This document shows, one piece after another, positions 32,268 to 41,752 of a stretch of 64,000 bases of DNA (the stretch's first letter is position 1; every line of letters starts with the position of its first letter). Both the position numbers and the translations under genes were made by a program. Source of the stretch: JAEUJM01 sp964635055. GTDB taxonomy: Bacteria; Actinomycetota; Acidimicrobiia; Acidimicrobiales; DATDAH01. The stretch is taken from contig CAZWMT010000004.1 of NCBI GenBank assembly GCA_964635055.1, forward strand, positions 62,001-126,000, read 5' to 3'. Below the pieces are notes generated by a model. It ran no database searches. It was not told the origin of the DNA and saw only the letters and a list, made by a program, of their open reading frames with translations.

Positions 32268-34142
32268 GTGAGGGGTCAGGACTATCGCTCGTTGGCAGAG
32301 CGGGCGCGGACCTACCTACGCGGCTACGAGCGGCAATTCCTGGTCCTCGGGGCCATCTCCCTGGTTGCCGGCGTGCTCGAGATCTCGGTGCTCATGATGA
32401 TCGTGCCGCTGGTCCAGGGCATCGCCGCCGAGAGCTCGCTGATCAGCCTCGACTCACTGGGGCCGCTCGGCGAGTACCACCCCACCGTCGGGCAGCTCGT
32501 GTTGATCTGCCTCGCCCTCGTCGGCGCGCGCTTCGTGGTCCAGCTGCTGTTGGCGCACCGGCGGGCGAGGCTGAACGCGGACTGGGACGAGGATCTCCGG
32601 AACCGCTTCTTCAGCGCGTTCGTCGACGCCGACTGGGACGTCCAGGCCGAGGAACCGGCCAGCCACGTGCAGGAGCTGCTCACCGCCCACCTCGGCAACT
32701 CCCAGGCGATCCTCGCGGCGCTGACCAACGGGTGGACGGCCTTCTTCAGCCTGGCCGTGCTCGTCTCCGCGGCGGTGATCGCCAACCCGGTGGGCGCGCT
32801 CGGGATCACCGCGTTCACCCTGCTGATGTTCGCGGCGATGCGCCCGTTGACCCGGCGGTCGCAGCGGCTGTCGACCACCCTCTCGGCGCGCAACCTGGAG
32901 TACGTCCAGACGATCAGCGACGCCTCCAACCTGACCAGGGAGATCCGCACCTTCAACGTGGGGGGCGAGACGAAGCGGGCGTTCGCATCCCAGGTCCACG
33001 TCATCCGCAGCCTCCGCCGCCGCGTCATGTTCCTCGCCAGCGCGGTGGCTGCCCTCTACCAGAACGTGGTCACCGCCGTCGTGTTGCTCGGGCTCGGTCT
33101 CATCTACCTGATCGAGCCGTCCCAGCTCGCGTCGCTCGCCGTCGTGGTCCTCATCCTCATCCGCTCCATGTCGTACAGCCAGACCGTGTACAGCGCGCAG
33201 CACGCGCTGGCCGAGTCGGGCCCCTACCTCGAACGGCTCACCCAGAAGGAGGCCTACTTCGAGGCCCACCCCGTGCGCCTCGGCGGAGGCGGTGTCGATC
33301 GGGTCGAGCGGATCACCTTCTCGGGAGTCGGCTACCACTACCCGGTCAAGACGTCGGGTGATCCCGAGCTGTCCGACGCCGCGGCCCGATCCAGTGAGCG
33401 ATCGACCGTCGTCGCCCTCGACGACGTCAGCTTCTCCGTCGAGCGCGGCCGGATGGTCGGCATCGTCGGCCCGTCCGGCAGCGGCAAGTCCACCCTCGTG
33501 CAGCTGCTCCTGGGCCTGCGCTCCCCCACGAGCGGCACGATGGCGGTGAACGGTGTCGACGCCGAGCACCTGTCACGTGAAGCGTGGTTCCAGCGCGTCA
33601 GCTTCGTGCCCCAGGAGCCTCAGCTCCTCGCCGGGTCGGTCAGGGAGAACATCGTGTTCCGGCGGCCTTGGGTCGACGAGGCGACCATGCACGAGGCCGC
33701 GCGGCGCGCCCACCTGCACGACGAGATCCTCTCCTGGCCCGAGGGCTACGACACCCCGGTCGGCGAGCGCGGTGGCAGTGTCTCCGGCGGGCAGCGCCAA
33801 CGCATCTGCATCGCCCGAGCACTCGCCGGCAGCCCCGACGTCATCATCTTCGACGAGCCGACCAGCGCGCTCGACGTGCATTCCGAGCAGGCCATACAGC
33901 GGTCGTTGGACGATCTGCGGAGCGAGAAGCTGCTCTTCATCGTGGCCCACCGGTTGTCCACGCTCGAGACCTGCGACGAGATCATGGTCCTGCTGGACGG
34001 GCGACTGCAGGCCTTCGGCCCGGCCCACCTCCTCGAGGCGACCAACCCGTGGTTCGCCGAGGCACTCGCGCTCTCGGCGCTCCAGCCCCGACGCGACCAG
34101 GCCGGCCCGGTGCCCGCGACCGACGAGCTGGGCGTCTCCTGA
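32268..34142 (+). CDS. ABC half transporter, lipid-linked glycan flippase type (PglK/MsbA-like)
   Basis: 624 residues from a GTG at 32268. The N-terminal 330 residues form a membrane domain with about six helices, beginning FLVLGAISLVAGVLEI. The ATPase domain has Walker A GPSGSGKST near residue 401, Q-loop VSFVPQEPQL, signature VSGGQRQR near residue 505, Walker B VIIFDEPTSALD near 525 and switch VAHRLS. In the known family, PglK-like proteins flip undecaprenyl-linked oligosaccharides. Since I see no Wzx-type flippase in the window, this is the best candidate for export of the repeat unit. An inserted loop just before the ATPase domain is unusual. Confidence 0.9.
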   Translation: MRGQDYRSLAERARTYLRGYERQFLVLGAISLVAGVLEISVLMMIVPLVQGIAAESSLISLDSLGPLGEYHPTVGQLVLICLALVGARFVVQLLLAHRRARLNADWDEDLRNRFFSAFVDADWDVQAEEPASHVQELLTAHLGNSQAILAALTNGWTAFFSLAVLVSAAVIANPVGALGITAFTLLMFAAMRPLTRRSQRLSTTLSARNLEYVQTISDASNLTREIRTFNVGGETKRAFASQVHVIRSLRRRVMFLASAVAALYQNVVTAVVLLGLGLIYLIEPSQLASLAVVVLILIRSMSYSQTVYSAQHALAESGPYLERLTQKEAYFEAHPVRLGGGGVDRVERITFSGVGYHYPVKTSGDPELSDAAARSSERSTVVALDDVSFSVERGRMVGIVGPSGSGKSTLVQLLLGLRSPTSGTMAVNGVDAEHLSREAWFQRVSFVPQEPQLLAGSVRENIVFRRPWVDEATMHEAARRAHLHDEILSWPEGYDTPVGERGGSVSGGQRQRICIARALAGSPDVIIFDEPTSALDVHSEQAIQRSLDDLRSEKLLFIVAHRLSTLETCDEIMVLLDGRLQAFGPAHLLEATNPWFAEALALSALQPRRDQAGPVPATDELGVS

Positions 34143-34171
34143 GCCCCCCGGCACGAGGGATCGGCCCGCTC

Positions 34172-34196
34172 GGCCCGGCGACGGGGTCGCCGGGCC
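34172..34196 (+). terminator. Perfect 11-bp hairpin after the ABC transporter gene
   Basis: The arms ggcccggcgac (34172-34182) and gtcgccgggcc (34186-34196) pair perfectly around a ggg loop, 30 bases after the transporter stop. No T-run follows, as is usual for actinobacterial hairpins. It probably ends or weakens the transporter transcript before the GT chain starts at 34231. Confidence 0.55.
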
Positions 34197-34230
34197 TGTG
34201 CCACCCGACCACGCCCACGGACGGCGCCCG

Positions 34231-35634
34231 GTGAAGACGATCCTCGTCGTGCCCGACGGTGTGGGCGTGCGGAACTTCCTGTGCAGCGAGTTCGCCCCGC
34301 TCACCGCGCAACGCGGCGAGCTGATCGTCTGGCACGGCCTCCCGCCGGCCGTCGTCGACGAGCACCGCGACCGGCTCGGGCCGCAGGTGCGCTGGCACGA
34401 GCTCGCGATCGAGCGCGAGCCCGTCGCGGCGCGGGTGCTCCGAGCGGGGAAGTTCTTCAGCCAGCCCGAGCGGTTCCCCCAGCCAGGGACCCGACCCTTG
34501 TTCGTCAACCGCAGCCGCGACCCCGTCGGCCGCTGGGTGCACCGGAGCGGGCGGCTGCTCGGCAAGGCACTTGCCCTGGCCCCCGGCGCGCTGCCCACCG
34601 TCGAGCGCCTCCATGGCCGTGCCACCCTGTCACGGCGCGGCGACGACCCCTGGCAGCGCTTCTTGCGTGACGAGGACCCCGATGTGGTGCTCTGCACGCA
34701 CCAGCGGGCCAGTGTGGCCGTTCCCGCGGTGGCGGCCGCTCGACGCCTCGGCATCCCCACCGCGGCGTTCATCTACTCGTGGGACAACCTCCCCAAGGGG
34801 CGGATGGCCGTGTGGCCGGACCACTACCTCGTGTGGAGTGAGAAGATGGCCGACGACCTCCGCCGCTACTACCCGGACACCATGCCAGAGCAGGCACACA
34901 TCGTCGGTACACCCCAGTTCGAGCCCTACTTCGACGACTCGTTGGTCCGGGACCGGGCCGAGTTCTGCGCATCCGTGGGCCTCGACCCGGCGCGTCCCAT
35001 CGTGTTGTTCTCCGGCGACGACGCCTCCACCTCGCCCTACGATCCCGGCTACCTCGCCGACCTCGCGTCGGCACTGCGTCACGACCCCGAGGACCGCGGG
35101 CTCCAGCTCCTGTTCCGGCGCTCGCCGGCCGACCGGTCCGGGCGGTACCGGGAGGTGCTCGAGGCGTTCCCCGAGATCGCCGTGTCCGAGCCGGCCTGGT
35201 CGTCCGACGGCGACGACGGATGGGAACGGGTCGTCCCCACGCCGCGCGACCTCGGGCTGCTCGTGAACCTGGCGCGGCACTGCGCGGTGGTCGTCAACCT
35301 CGGCTCCACCATGGCGCTGGACTTCGCCCTGGTGGGCAAGCCCGCGATCTACGTCGCCTACGAGCAGCCGGCGACGGACCGTCGACGTGTCTGGAGCGCC
35401 GCCGACATCTACCGGCTTCCCCACTTCGCGTCGGTCGACCGCACCCAACCGGTGCTCTGGGCCCGGTCGGCCGCCGAGCTGGCCGGCCTGGTGCACCGGG
35501 CGATCGACGCGCCCGGCGAGCTGGCCGCGAACCGCGACGCCTGGATCGACCTCGAGGTGGCCCGACCCGTGCAGGAGGCCAGTCGGCGCTGCGTCACCAC
35601 CCTCGAGCGCATCGCGCGCTGCCGGGCCAGATGA
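34231..35634 (+). CDS. CDP-glycerol transferase/GT-B-like glycosyltransferase
   Basis: 467 residues from a GTG at 34231. It starts TILVVPDGVGVRNFL, has LCTHQRASVAVPAVAAAR, then FIYSWDNLPKGRM and DHYLVWSEKMADDLRRYY, and later VVNLGSTMALDFALVGKPAIYV. The last motif resembles the donor site of CDP-glycerol glycerophosphotransferases and capsule GT-B proteins. There is no membrane helix. It is the first gene of a chain of five genes that overlap (34231-41698). No TANNNT hexamer is close to its start, so it may depend on read-through. Confidence 0.72.
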   Translation: MKTILVVPDGVGVRNFLCSEFAPLTAQRGELIVWHGLPPAVVDEHRDRLGPQVRWHELAIEREPVAARVLRAGKFFSQPERFPQPGTRPLFVNRSRDPVGRWVHRSGRLLGKALALAPGALPTVERLHGRATLSRRGDDPWQRFLRDEDPDVVLCTHQRASVAVPAVAAARRLGIPTAAFIYSWDNLPKGRMAVWPDHYLVWSEKMADDLRRYYPDTMPEQAHIVGTPQFEPYFDDSLVRDRAEFCASVGLDPARPIVLFSGDDASTSPYDPGYLADLASALRHDPEDRGLQLLFRRSPADRSGRYREVLEAFPEIAVSEPAWSSDGDDGWERVVPTPRDLGLLVNLARHCAVVVNLGSTMALDFALVGKPAIYVAYEQPATDRRRVWSAADIYRLPHFASVDRTQPVLWARSAAELAGLVHRAIDAPGELAANRDAWIDLEVARPVQEASRRCVTTLERIARCRAR

Positions 35635-36785
35635 ACGTCGCGTTCCTGACGCCCGAGTACCCCCCGCTGCCGTCGGGCGGGATCGGCACCGCGACACAGC
35701 AGCTGGCCCGGGGCCTCGTGGCCGCCGGCCATGGCGCATGGGTGATCGCTCCGGGCCCCGACGGCGTGCGGGACGACCACGGCGTGCGGGTGCGATTCCA
35801 CGACATCGCCCACCCGAGAGGCTTGGGGTGGCTCGTGGTGCGCCGCTCGCTCGCGGGCGAGATCCGGCGCTTGGTGGCCACCGACGGCGTGGACCTGGTC
35901 GTGGCCCCCGACTGGTTGGGCCTGTCCGCCGGCATGCGCACGGGGATCCCGATCGCGGTCGCCTGCAACGGCTCGGCCACCTACTTCGGGGCGGTCCTCC
36001 ACGAGCCCGTGCGCCGGCAGGTCCGGGTCGCCGAACGCCTCGCCCTCCGGGGCGCCGACGCCGTCAGCGCCGTGAGCACGTTCACGGCGACCGAGACACA
36101 GGCGCTGTTCGCGCTCGACCACACGCCGACGGTCATCCACAACGGTGTCGACCTCGCCCGGTTCCCCGATCACGACGCCCCACCGGAGCCGGGAGTGATC
36201 GTGCACCTCGGCACACTGGTGCGCAAGAAGGGCACCCTCGACCTGACCGAGGCGTTCTCGGGCGTGGTCGACGCGCACCCGACCGCTCGGCTCGTCGTCG
36301 CCGGCCGCGACGCCCCCGACCGGCTCACCGGCGCCCCGTCGACCTGGGACCTGGCCGCGACCAGGCTCACTCCCCACGCCGCGACGCTCGTCGACCAGCT
36401 CGGCCCCGTCGACCACGACGAGGTGGCCACCGTCCTCCGGCGGGCCGCCCTCTGCCTGTTCCCCTCGCACGCCGAGGCCAACCCGGTGGCGTGGCTCGAG
36501 GCGATGGCCGCCGGTCGGGCGATCGTCGGGTACGCGCACCCGTGGGCCGGCGAGATCGTCGAGCACGGGGTCACCGGATGGCTGGTGCCTCCCGGAGACG
36601 TCGCCGCCCTCACCCGGACGGTCGTCGAGTGCCTGGAGGACCCCGATCGCCTCCGCGCCGCCGGCCGGCAGGCCCGGAAGGAGGTCGAGCGCCGCTTCTC
36701 GATCGAGGTGCTGGTCGAACGGTCCGTCCGCTGGTACGCCGAGGTGCTCGACCGGCGCGCCCACAGCGGGTCGTGCCCGCCGTGA
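35631..36785 (+). CDS. Glycosyltransferase, GT4 type
   Basis: 384 residues; the ATG overlaps the preceding stop (ATGA). It is a textbook GT4: N-terminal FLTPEYPPLPSGGIGTATQQLARGL split around the GGIG acceptor loop, SAVSTFTATE, VIHNGVDLARF, VIVHLGTLVRKKGTLDL and AEANPVAWLEAMAAGRAIVG. The E-x7-E pair is partly replaced (ANPVAWLEAM), but the fold is clear. It is probably a retaining cytoplasmic enzyme using a nucleotide sugar. It is coupled to the GT2 gene downstream by a GTGA overlap. Confidence 0.92.
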   Translation: MNVAFLTPEYPPLPSGGIGTATQQLARGLVAAGHGAWVIAPGPDGVRDDHGVRVRFHDIAHPRGLGWLVVRRSLAGEIRRLVATDGVDLVVAPDWLGLSAGMRTGIPIAVACNGSATYFGAVLHEPVRRQVRVAERLALRGADAVSAVSTFTATETQALFALDHTPTVIHNGVDLARFPDHDAPPEPGVIVHLGTLVRKKGTLDLTEAFSGVVDAHPTARLVVAGRDAPDRLTGAPSTWDLAATRLTPHAATLVDQLGPVDHDEVATVLRRAALCLFPSHAEANPVAWLEAMAAGRAIVGYAHPWAGEIVEHGVTGWLVPPGDVAALTRTVVECLEDPDRLRAAGRQARKEVERRFSIEVLVERSVRWYAEVLDRRAHSGSCPP

Positions 36786-38392
36786 CGGACCAGGGGCTCG
36801 TCGTCCTGCTCGTGGACCGCGACCGGGCCATCGAGGCCCACCTCCACCGCGACGAGGGGCGGACGGCGCCGGTCGGAGCGCTGCCCTCCGGCGCAGTCGA
36901 TGCGCTGGGCGTGCTGGTCCGTCGCTTCCCCCACCATCGCGTGGCGTGGAGGGACCGGACCTGCGAGCCCTCCCTCTCTCCGGTCGCGGGATGGGCCGAC
37001 CTGCTCCGCCACGACCTCGAGATCCGCCATGGTGCCTTCCTGCACGGGGCCGACCCGGGCCGGATGTCGCTGGGCGCCGCGGACTTCGTGTCGCCCTTCG
37101 TCATGCCCGCGCCCCACGATCGACCCTACGGGACGTGGTTGCTGTCTCCCCTGGCCGGCATCGCCGGCACCGACACCCTCCGACGGGCCTGGTCGCTGCC
37201 CGGCGGGCTGTCGTTCGCGTCCGCCCTGTTGGTGCTCGGGCACCGGGCGGTGCAGGGCGGGGCGCTGCTCTGGTCCGATCCGCGCCTCGCGCGCCCCGGC
37301 GCCACGGTGGGGGCGCCGGCCCTCTCGGAGCACGAGGCCGCCCTCGTCGTGCGTCACACCCTCGGACGCAAGTTCCTGCCGCTCTGGCTCGCGGCACGGT
37401 TGGGCGATCACCGGTTCCCTGGCCTCGCGGCCACACGCGCCGCCGCCCACCGGTCGCCGGCCCCGTTCCGTCCGACGGCGCCGCCCCCGCCCCCGCCGGT
37501 CGATCGCCCGACCGACGTCGATGTCGTCATCGCCACCATGGGCCGCCGCGCCATGCTGCACGACGTCCTCCACGACCTGGGCCGCCAGACCCTGCCACCG
37601 CGACGGGTCTCGGTGGTCGAGCAGGTGGTCGACCACCAGCCCGATCCCGGGCCCCTCGACGTCGGCGATCAGCCCTACGAGCTCGTCTACCAGCGCCTCT
37701 CCGAGCCCGGCGCCTGCCAGGCACGGAACGCCGCGCTGCAGCACTGTCGCTCCCACTGGGTGCTGCTGGCCGACGACGACATGCGGTACCGCCCGGACTA
37801 CCTGGCGTCACTGCTCGACGTCGCGTCCCGCCTGCGGGTGGACGTCGTGGTCGCCGGGATGGCGATCGTGGCCCAGGGCGCCGAGGCGGACCACGCGCAC
37901 GACACGGACGACACCGCGGAGGAGCCCTGGCCCCACATGTGGCCACACCTCGGCGCCGGGGCCGCACTGGCCACCCGGGAGCTCTTCGACGAGGTCGGAG
38001 GGTTCGACCGGCGGTTGGAGGGTGGCTTCGGCGAGGACTACGAGTGGGGCGTGCGCGCCCGGCGGGGCGGGGCCATGGTGGTGCACGCCCCCGCGATCAG
38101 GGTCGCGCACCTGCGTGCCTCGTCCGGCGGGTTCCGGTCGCCGCATCCACACCCGTGGCGGGAGGACCACGTCGCGCCGGTGCCCTCCCCCACGGTGGTC
38201 CTGTCACGCCGGCTGTGGGAGACCCCGGCGATGCGCCGCGGGTGGGTCGGCCACTACTGGGCCCGCCGCCTGCTGCGGGCCTGGCCCGCGGGACCGGTCG
38301 CCATGGGTCGTCAGTGGCGGGCCGCGCAACGGTGGGCCGACGTGCTGGAGCACTCGCAGGAGCCCCAGAGAGCCACTGCCGTTGACCGCTGA
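36782..38392 (+). CDS. Two-part glycosyltransferase: unrecognised N-terminal domain plus GT2
   Basis: 536 residues from a GTG at 36782. The last 300 residues are a GT2 (GT-A) domain: VDVVIATMGRRAMLHDVL, ACQARNAAL, then LLADDDMRYRP with the metal-binding DDD, and EVGGFDRRLEGGFGEDYEWG. The first 240 residues form a separate domain that I do not recognise. It starts LVVLLVDRDRAIEAHL and has FLHGADPG and GTWLLSPLAG. A Pro-rich linker (about 238-250) separates the two. The N-terminal part may be a degenerate second transferase or a targeting module. It overlaps the next gene by 11 bases. Confidence 0.82.
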   Translation: MTDQGLVVLLVDRDRAIEAHLHRDEGRTAPVGALPSGAVDALGVLVRRFPHHRVAWRDRTCEPSLSPVAGWADLLRHDLEIRHGAFLHGADPGRMSLGAADFVSPFVMPAPHDRPYGTWLLSPLAGIAGTDTLRRAWSLPGGLSFASALLVLGHRAVQGGALLWSDPRLARPGATVGAPALSEHEAALVVRHTLGRKFLPLWLAARLGDHRFPGLAATRAAAHRSPAPFRPTAPPPPPPVDRPTDVDVVIATMGRRAMLHDVLHDLGRQTLPPRRVSVVEQVVDHQPDPGPLDVGDQPYELVYQRLSEPGACQARNAALQHCRSHWVLLADDDMRYRPDYLASLLDVASRLRVDVVVAGMAIVAQGAEADHAHDTDDTAEEPWPHMWPHLGAGAALATRELFDEVGGFDRRLEGGFGEDYEWGVRARRGGAMVVHAPAIRVAHLRASSGGFRSPHPHPWREDHVAPVPSPTVVLSRRLWETPAMRRGWVGHYWARRLLRAWPAGPVAMGRQWRAAQRWADVLEHSQEPQRATAVDR

Positions 38393-39428
38393 GCGCCTCA
38401 CCCTCGTCGTCTGCACCTACGGCCGCCCGGCCGCGATCGACCGGCTGCTCTCGGCCCTCGAGCAGCAGTCCCGGCCGCCGGACGAGATCCTCGTCGTGGA
38501 CGCCTCTCACGACGACGCGACCGCGGCGGTGGTGGCCGGCCACCGGGACCGTGGCGCGGCGCACCTCCGCCACGTGGTGGTCCCCGAGGCCGAGCGCGGG
38601 CTCACCCGCCAACGCAACCGCGGGGTCGCGCTGGCCACCGGCGGCCTCGTGTCGTTCCTGGACGACGACACGATCCCCGGTACCTGCTACTTCGCCCAGA
38701 TCGAACGCTGCTTCGAGCGCCACCCCGACGCCGCCGGTGTGGGCGGCGCCATCGAGGGGCCGGCCTGGCGCCGGGCCGCGCCAGGGAGCGCGACGCCGCG
38801 GGGGTGGTACCGCTACGACGGTTGGGAGCGACGCGACGACCTGCGGTGGCGGCTCCGGCGCGCCGTGGGCCTCGCGCCCCCCGTGCCCCCAGGGCAGCTG
38901 CCGCGGTCGGGCCACGGGCGTCCCGTGTCGTTCCTGCCCCCGTCCGGCGAGGACTACCGCGTCGAGTTCGTGATGGGCGGCGCGTCGACCTGGCGGAGCG
39001 ACGTGTTCGCGGACCACTCGTTCTCCCCGTACTTCGAGGGCTACGGCCTGTACGAGGACCTCGACTTCTGCATCGACGTCGCCCGGGAGCGCCCCCTCTT
39101 CCTGTGCACGTCCGCGACCCTCCGCCACGACCACGATCCCGCGGCGCGCCCACCGGGCCACCGATACGGCCGGATGGTGGTGGAGAACGGCTGGTACGTC
39201 TGGCGGCGGCGGTGGCCCTCGCCGCCACCCGCGGACCGGTTGCGGTGGTGGCTCACCACCCTGCTCCTGCTCGCGGCCCGTCTGGGCGGTGTGGCCGGGA
39301 GGGGCTGGTCGGTCGCGGCGCAGGAGTCGTCGGGGCGCGTCGTCGGCATGGTCGTCACGGCCCCGTGTGAGCTGTCCCGGCGGTACCGGAGGCGGCGGTA
39401 CGGCCCGCACGCCCGGCTGCGGCGATGA
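38382..39428 (+). CDS. Glycosyltransferase, GT2 type
   Basis: 348 residues from a TTG at 38382, 11 bases inside the previous gene. The GT-A fold is clear: LTLVVCTYGRPAAIDRLL, ILVVDASHDD, GLTRQRNRGVALATG and VSFLDDDTIPG, with the acidic metal site. EFVMGGASTWRSDVF and GYGLYEDLDF form the acceptor region. A hydrophobic stretch near the C-terminus (LRWWLTTLLLLAARLGG) may tether it to the membrane. The basic C-terminus (RRYRRRRYG) supports this. It is coupled by ATGA to the double GT4 gene. Confidence 0.86.
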   Translation: MTAERLTLVVCTYGRPAAIDRLLSALEQQSRPPDEILVVDASHDDATAAVVAGHRDRGAAHLRHVVVPEAERGLTRQRNRGVALATGGLVSFLDDDTIPGTCYFAQIERCFERHPDAAGVGGAIEGPAWRRAAPGSATPRGWYRYDGWERRDDLRWRLRRAVGLAPPVPPGQLPRSGHGRPVSFLPPSGEDYRVEFVMGGASTWRSDVFADHSFSPYFEGYGLYEDLDFCIDVARERPLFLCTSATLRHDHDPAARPPGHRYGRMVVENGWYVWRRRWPSPPPADRLRWWLTTLLLLAARLGGVAGRGWSVAAQESSGRVVGMVVTAPCELSRRYRRRRYGPHARLRR

Positions 39429-41698
39429 GGGCGCCCCAGTCGCTGGCCATCGTGTCGGCGGCCACGCACCACGATTGGGACGGTCGGCTCTGGTCGCACG
39501 CCCCCTACGTGCGCGAGATCAACCTCTGGGCCGAGCTGTTCCCGCGCGTCGTGATCGTGGGCCCTGTCGTCACCACCCGCCCGCCCGGCGACAGCGTCCC
39601 CTTCGCCGGGAGCAACGTCGAGCTCATGGGCGTGCCCCCCACGGGGGGCGATCGCATCGGTGCGAAGCTCCGCCAACTGCTGCTCCTGCCCCTCCTGCTC
39701 TGGCGGGTGTGCCGCGCCCTCCGCCGAGCCGATGCCGTGCACGTCCGGTGCCCCGGGAACATGGGGCTGCTCGGTGTGCTGGTGGCGCCGGTGTTCAGCC
39801 GCCGGCTCGTGGCCAAGTACGCAGGTCAGTGGAACGGCTTCCCCGGCGAGAAGTGGACGGTGCGCCTGCAACGGGCCCTGCTCCGGTCCCGATGGTGGCG
39901 CGGGCCGGTCACCGTGTACGGCGACTGGCCCGACCAACCACCGAACGTGGTCCCCTTCTTCACCTCGGTGCTCACCGAGGACCAGATCGCCCGGGCGACC
40001 CTCGGTGCCGAGCGTCGACGAACCGAGAACGAGCTCCGGGTGCTGTTCGTCGGTCGCCTGAGCGGGCCCAAGAACGTGGCCACGGTCCTCCTGGCCGTCG
40101 CCGAGGCGCGCGCGGCCGGCGTCGACGTGCGCTGCACCATCGTGGGCGGGGGCGGCGAGCGCGAGAACCTCGAGCAATTGGCCGGGCAGCAGGGCATCGC
40201 CGAGATCGTCGAGTTCGCCGGCGCCGTGGACGTCGACGACGTCCTGCGGCACTACCGGGAAGCCGACACCCTTGTCCTGGTGTCCGAGTCCGAGGGCTGG
40301 CCGAAGGCCATCGCCGAGGCGATGACCTTCGGCCTGGTGTGCATCGGCTCGGACCGCGGCATGGTCCCGCAGATGCTCGGCGAGGGCCGCGGGCTGGTGG
40401 TGCCCCCGGGTGACCCCGAGGCCCTCACCCGTGCGCTCTGCGAGGTCGCCCGCCACCCCGCCGCCTCGGACGAGATGGGACGCCGGGCGGCGGCCTGGGG
40501 CCGTCGTCACTCCCTCGAGGGGCTCCAGGCGGCCATCGCCGAGCTGCTGTCGGAACGGTGGGGCGTGCCGATCGGCACCGCGCGGGCCCGAGTCCCCGTG
40601 CTCCATGTGACCGACGCGCTCGCCGCCGGCGGCGCGGAGCGGATGGCGGTCAACCTGGTCAACCACCTGTCCCGTGATCGGTACGCCCCGCACCTGTGCG
40701 CCACCCGCACCGAGGGTGTGCTCGCCGCCGAGGTGCACCAGGACGTCGGCCGCCTCACGCTGCACCGCACGATCCGGCTCCGCGACCCTGCGGCGCTCGT
40801 CCGCCTCGTGCGCTACCTGCGGGACGAGTCCATCGAGATCGTGCACGCCCACGGCACCTCGCTGTTCATCGCCGCCGCCGCGACGCCCTTCGCGAGAGGC
40901 ACCCGGCTGGTGTGGCACGACCACCTCGGCGCCAGCATGACCGCGCGGCAACGCCAGCGCCGGTTGTACCGGTGGGCGGCCCGTCGCGCCGACCACATCA
41001 TCACGGTCAGCCACCTGCTCGCCGACTGGGCGGGCACCGAGCTCGGGTTCCCCGCCGACCGCGTGACGACGATCGCCAACTTCGTCCTGCCCGAGAACGC
41101 CACGGCCGCGGCCGGGGCGGCGCTCGAGCTCCCCGGCACCGCCGGCCGGAGGGTGGCGTGCGTCGCCAACCTCCGCCGCCAGAAGGACCACCTCATGTTG
41201 CTGCGGGCCATGGCCAGGGTGGTCGAGGCCGTGCCCGACACCCACGCGCTGTTCCTCGGGGCGCCGGTCGACGCGGAGGTCGAGCGTTCGATCCTGGACA
41301 GCATCGCCGCCCTCGGCCTCGAGGGTGACGTCTCGCTGCTCGGCGCGCGTCCCGATGTCGCCCAGGTGCTGGCCCAGTGCGACCTCGGTGTCCTGTCCTC
41401 ACAGTCCGAGGGCTTCCCGCTGGCGCTGCTGGAGTACGGCATGGCCGCGCTGGCGGTCGTGGCCACCGACGTGGGCGAGTGCGACGAGATCCTCGATCAC
41501 GGCCGCGCCGGGCGAGTGGTGGCGGCGGGCGACGACGAGGCCATGGCCGGCGCCATGATCGAACTGCTCTCGACGCCCACCGTGGCCGCGTCGCTCGGGC
41601 AGCGCCTGCACCGACGGGTCGAGGAGCGCTACAGCGCGGACGCCGTCGTCGCCGAGGTGGAGGCGATCTACGAGAGCGTCCTGGCGGCGAGGCGCTGA
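39425..41698 (+). CDS. Double glycosyltransferase: two GT4 modules fused
   Basis: 757 residues with two complete GT-B units. Module 1 (about 1-385) has a hydrophobic patch (LLLLPLLLWRVCRAL), VLFVGRLSGPKNVATVL and SESEGWPKAIAEAMTFGLV. Module 2 (about 393-757) starts VLHVTDALAAGGAERM, has ITVSHLLADWAG and VACVANLRRQKDHLML, then SQSEGFPLALLEYGMAALAV. Each module carries its own acidic donor pair, so both may be active. A fusion suggests two successive sugar additions. The modules are clearly different in sequence, so this is a fusion of two genes, not an internal duplication. Its start overlaps the upstream gene, and a heptamer repeat follows its stop. Confidence 0.9.
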   Translation: MRAPQSLAIVSAATHHDWDGRLWSHAPYVREINLWAELFPRVVIVGPVVTTRPPGDSVPFAGSNVELMGVPPTGGDRIGAKLRQLLLLPLLLWRVCRALRRADAVHVRCPGNMGLLGVLVAPVFSRRLVAKYAGQWNGFPGEKWTVRLQRALLRSRWWRGPVTVYGDWPDQPPNVVPFFTSVLTEDQIARATLGAERRRTENELRVLFVGRLSGPKNVATVLLAVAEARAAGVDVRCTIVGGGGERENLEQLAGQQGIAEIVEFAGAVDVDDVLRHYREADTLVLVSESEGWPKAIAEAMTFGLVCIGSDRGMVPQMLGEGRGLVVPPGDPEALTRALCEVARHPAASDEMGRRAAAWGRRHSLEGLQAAIAELLSERWGVPIGTARARVPVLHVTDALAAGGAERMAVNLVNHLSRDRYAPHLCATRTEGVLAAEVHQDVGRLTLHRTIRLRDPAALVRLVRYLRDESIEIVHAHGTSLFIAAAATPFARGTRLVWHDHLGASMTARQRQRRLYRWAARRADHIITVSHLLADWAGTELGFPADRVTTIANFVLPENATAAAGAALELPGTAGRRVACVANLRRQKDHLMLLRAMARVVEAVPDTHALFLGAPVDAEVERSILDSIAALGLEGDVSLLGARPDVAQVLAQCDLGVLSSQSEGFPLALLEYGMAALAVVATDVGECDEILDHGRAGRVVAAGDDEAMAGAMIELLSTPTVAASLGQRLHRRVEERYSADAVVAEVEAIYESVLAARR

Positions 41699-41700
41699 GC

Positions 41701-41742
41701 GGTGAGTGGTGAGTGGTGAGTGGTGAGTGGTGAGTGGTGAGT
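41701..41742 (+). repeat. Heptamer tandem repeat (ggtgagt)6
   Basis: Six perfect head-to-tail copies of ggtgagt begin 3 bases after the stop of the double GT, followed by degenerate copies up to the ATG at 41753. All three plus frames hit TGA within the repeat, so it is not translated through. Copy number is likely to vary among strains. It may alter the spacing or the Shine-Dalgarno-like strength before the next gene. Confidence 0.92.
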
Positions 41743-41752
41743 GGTGTGAGTG

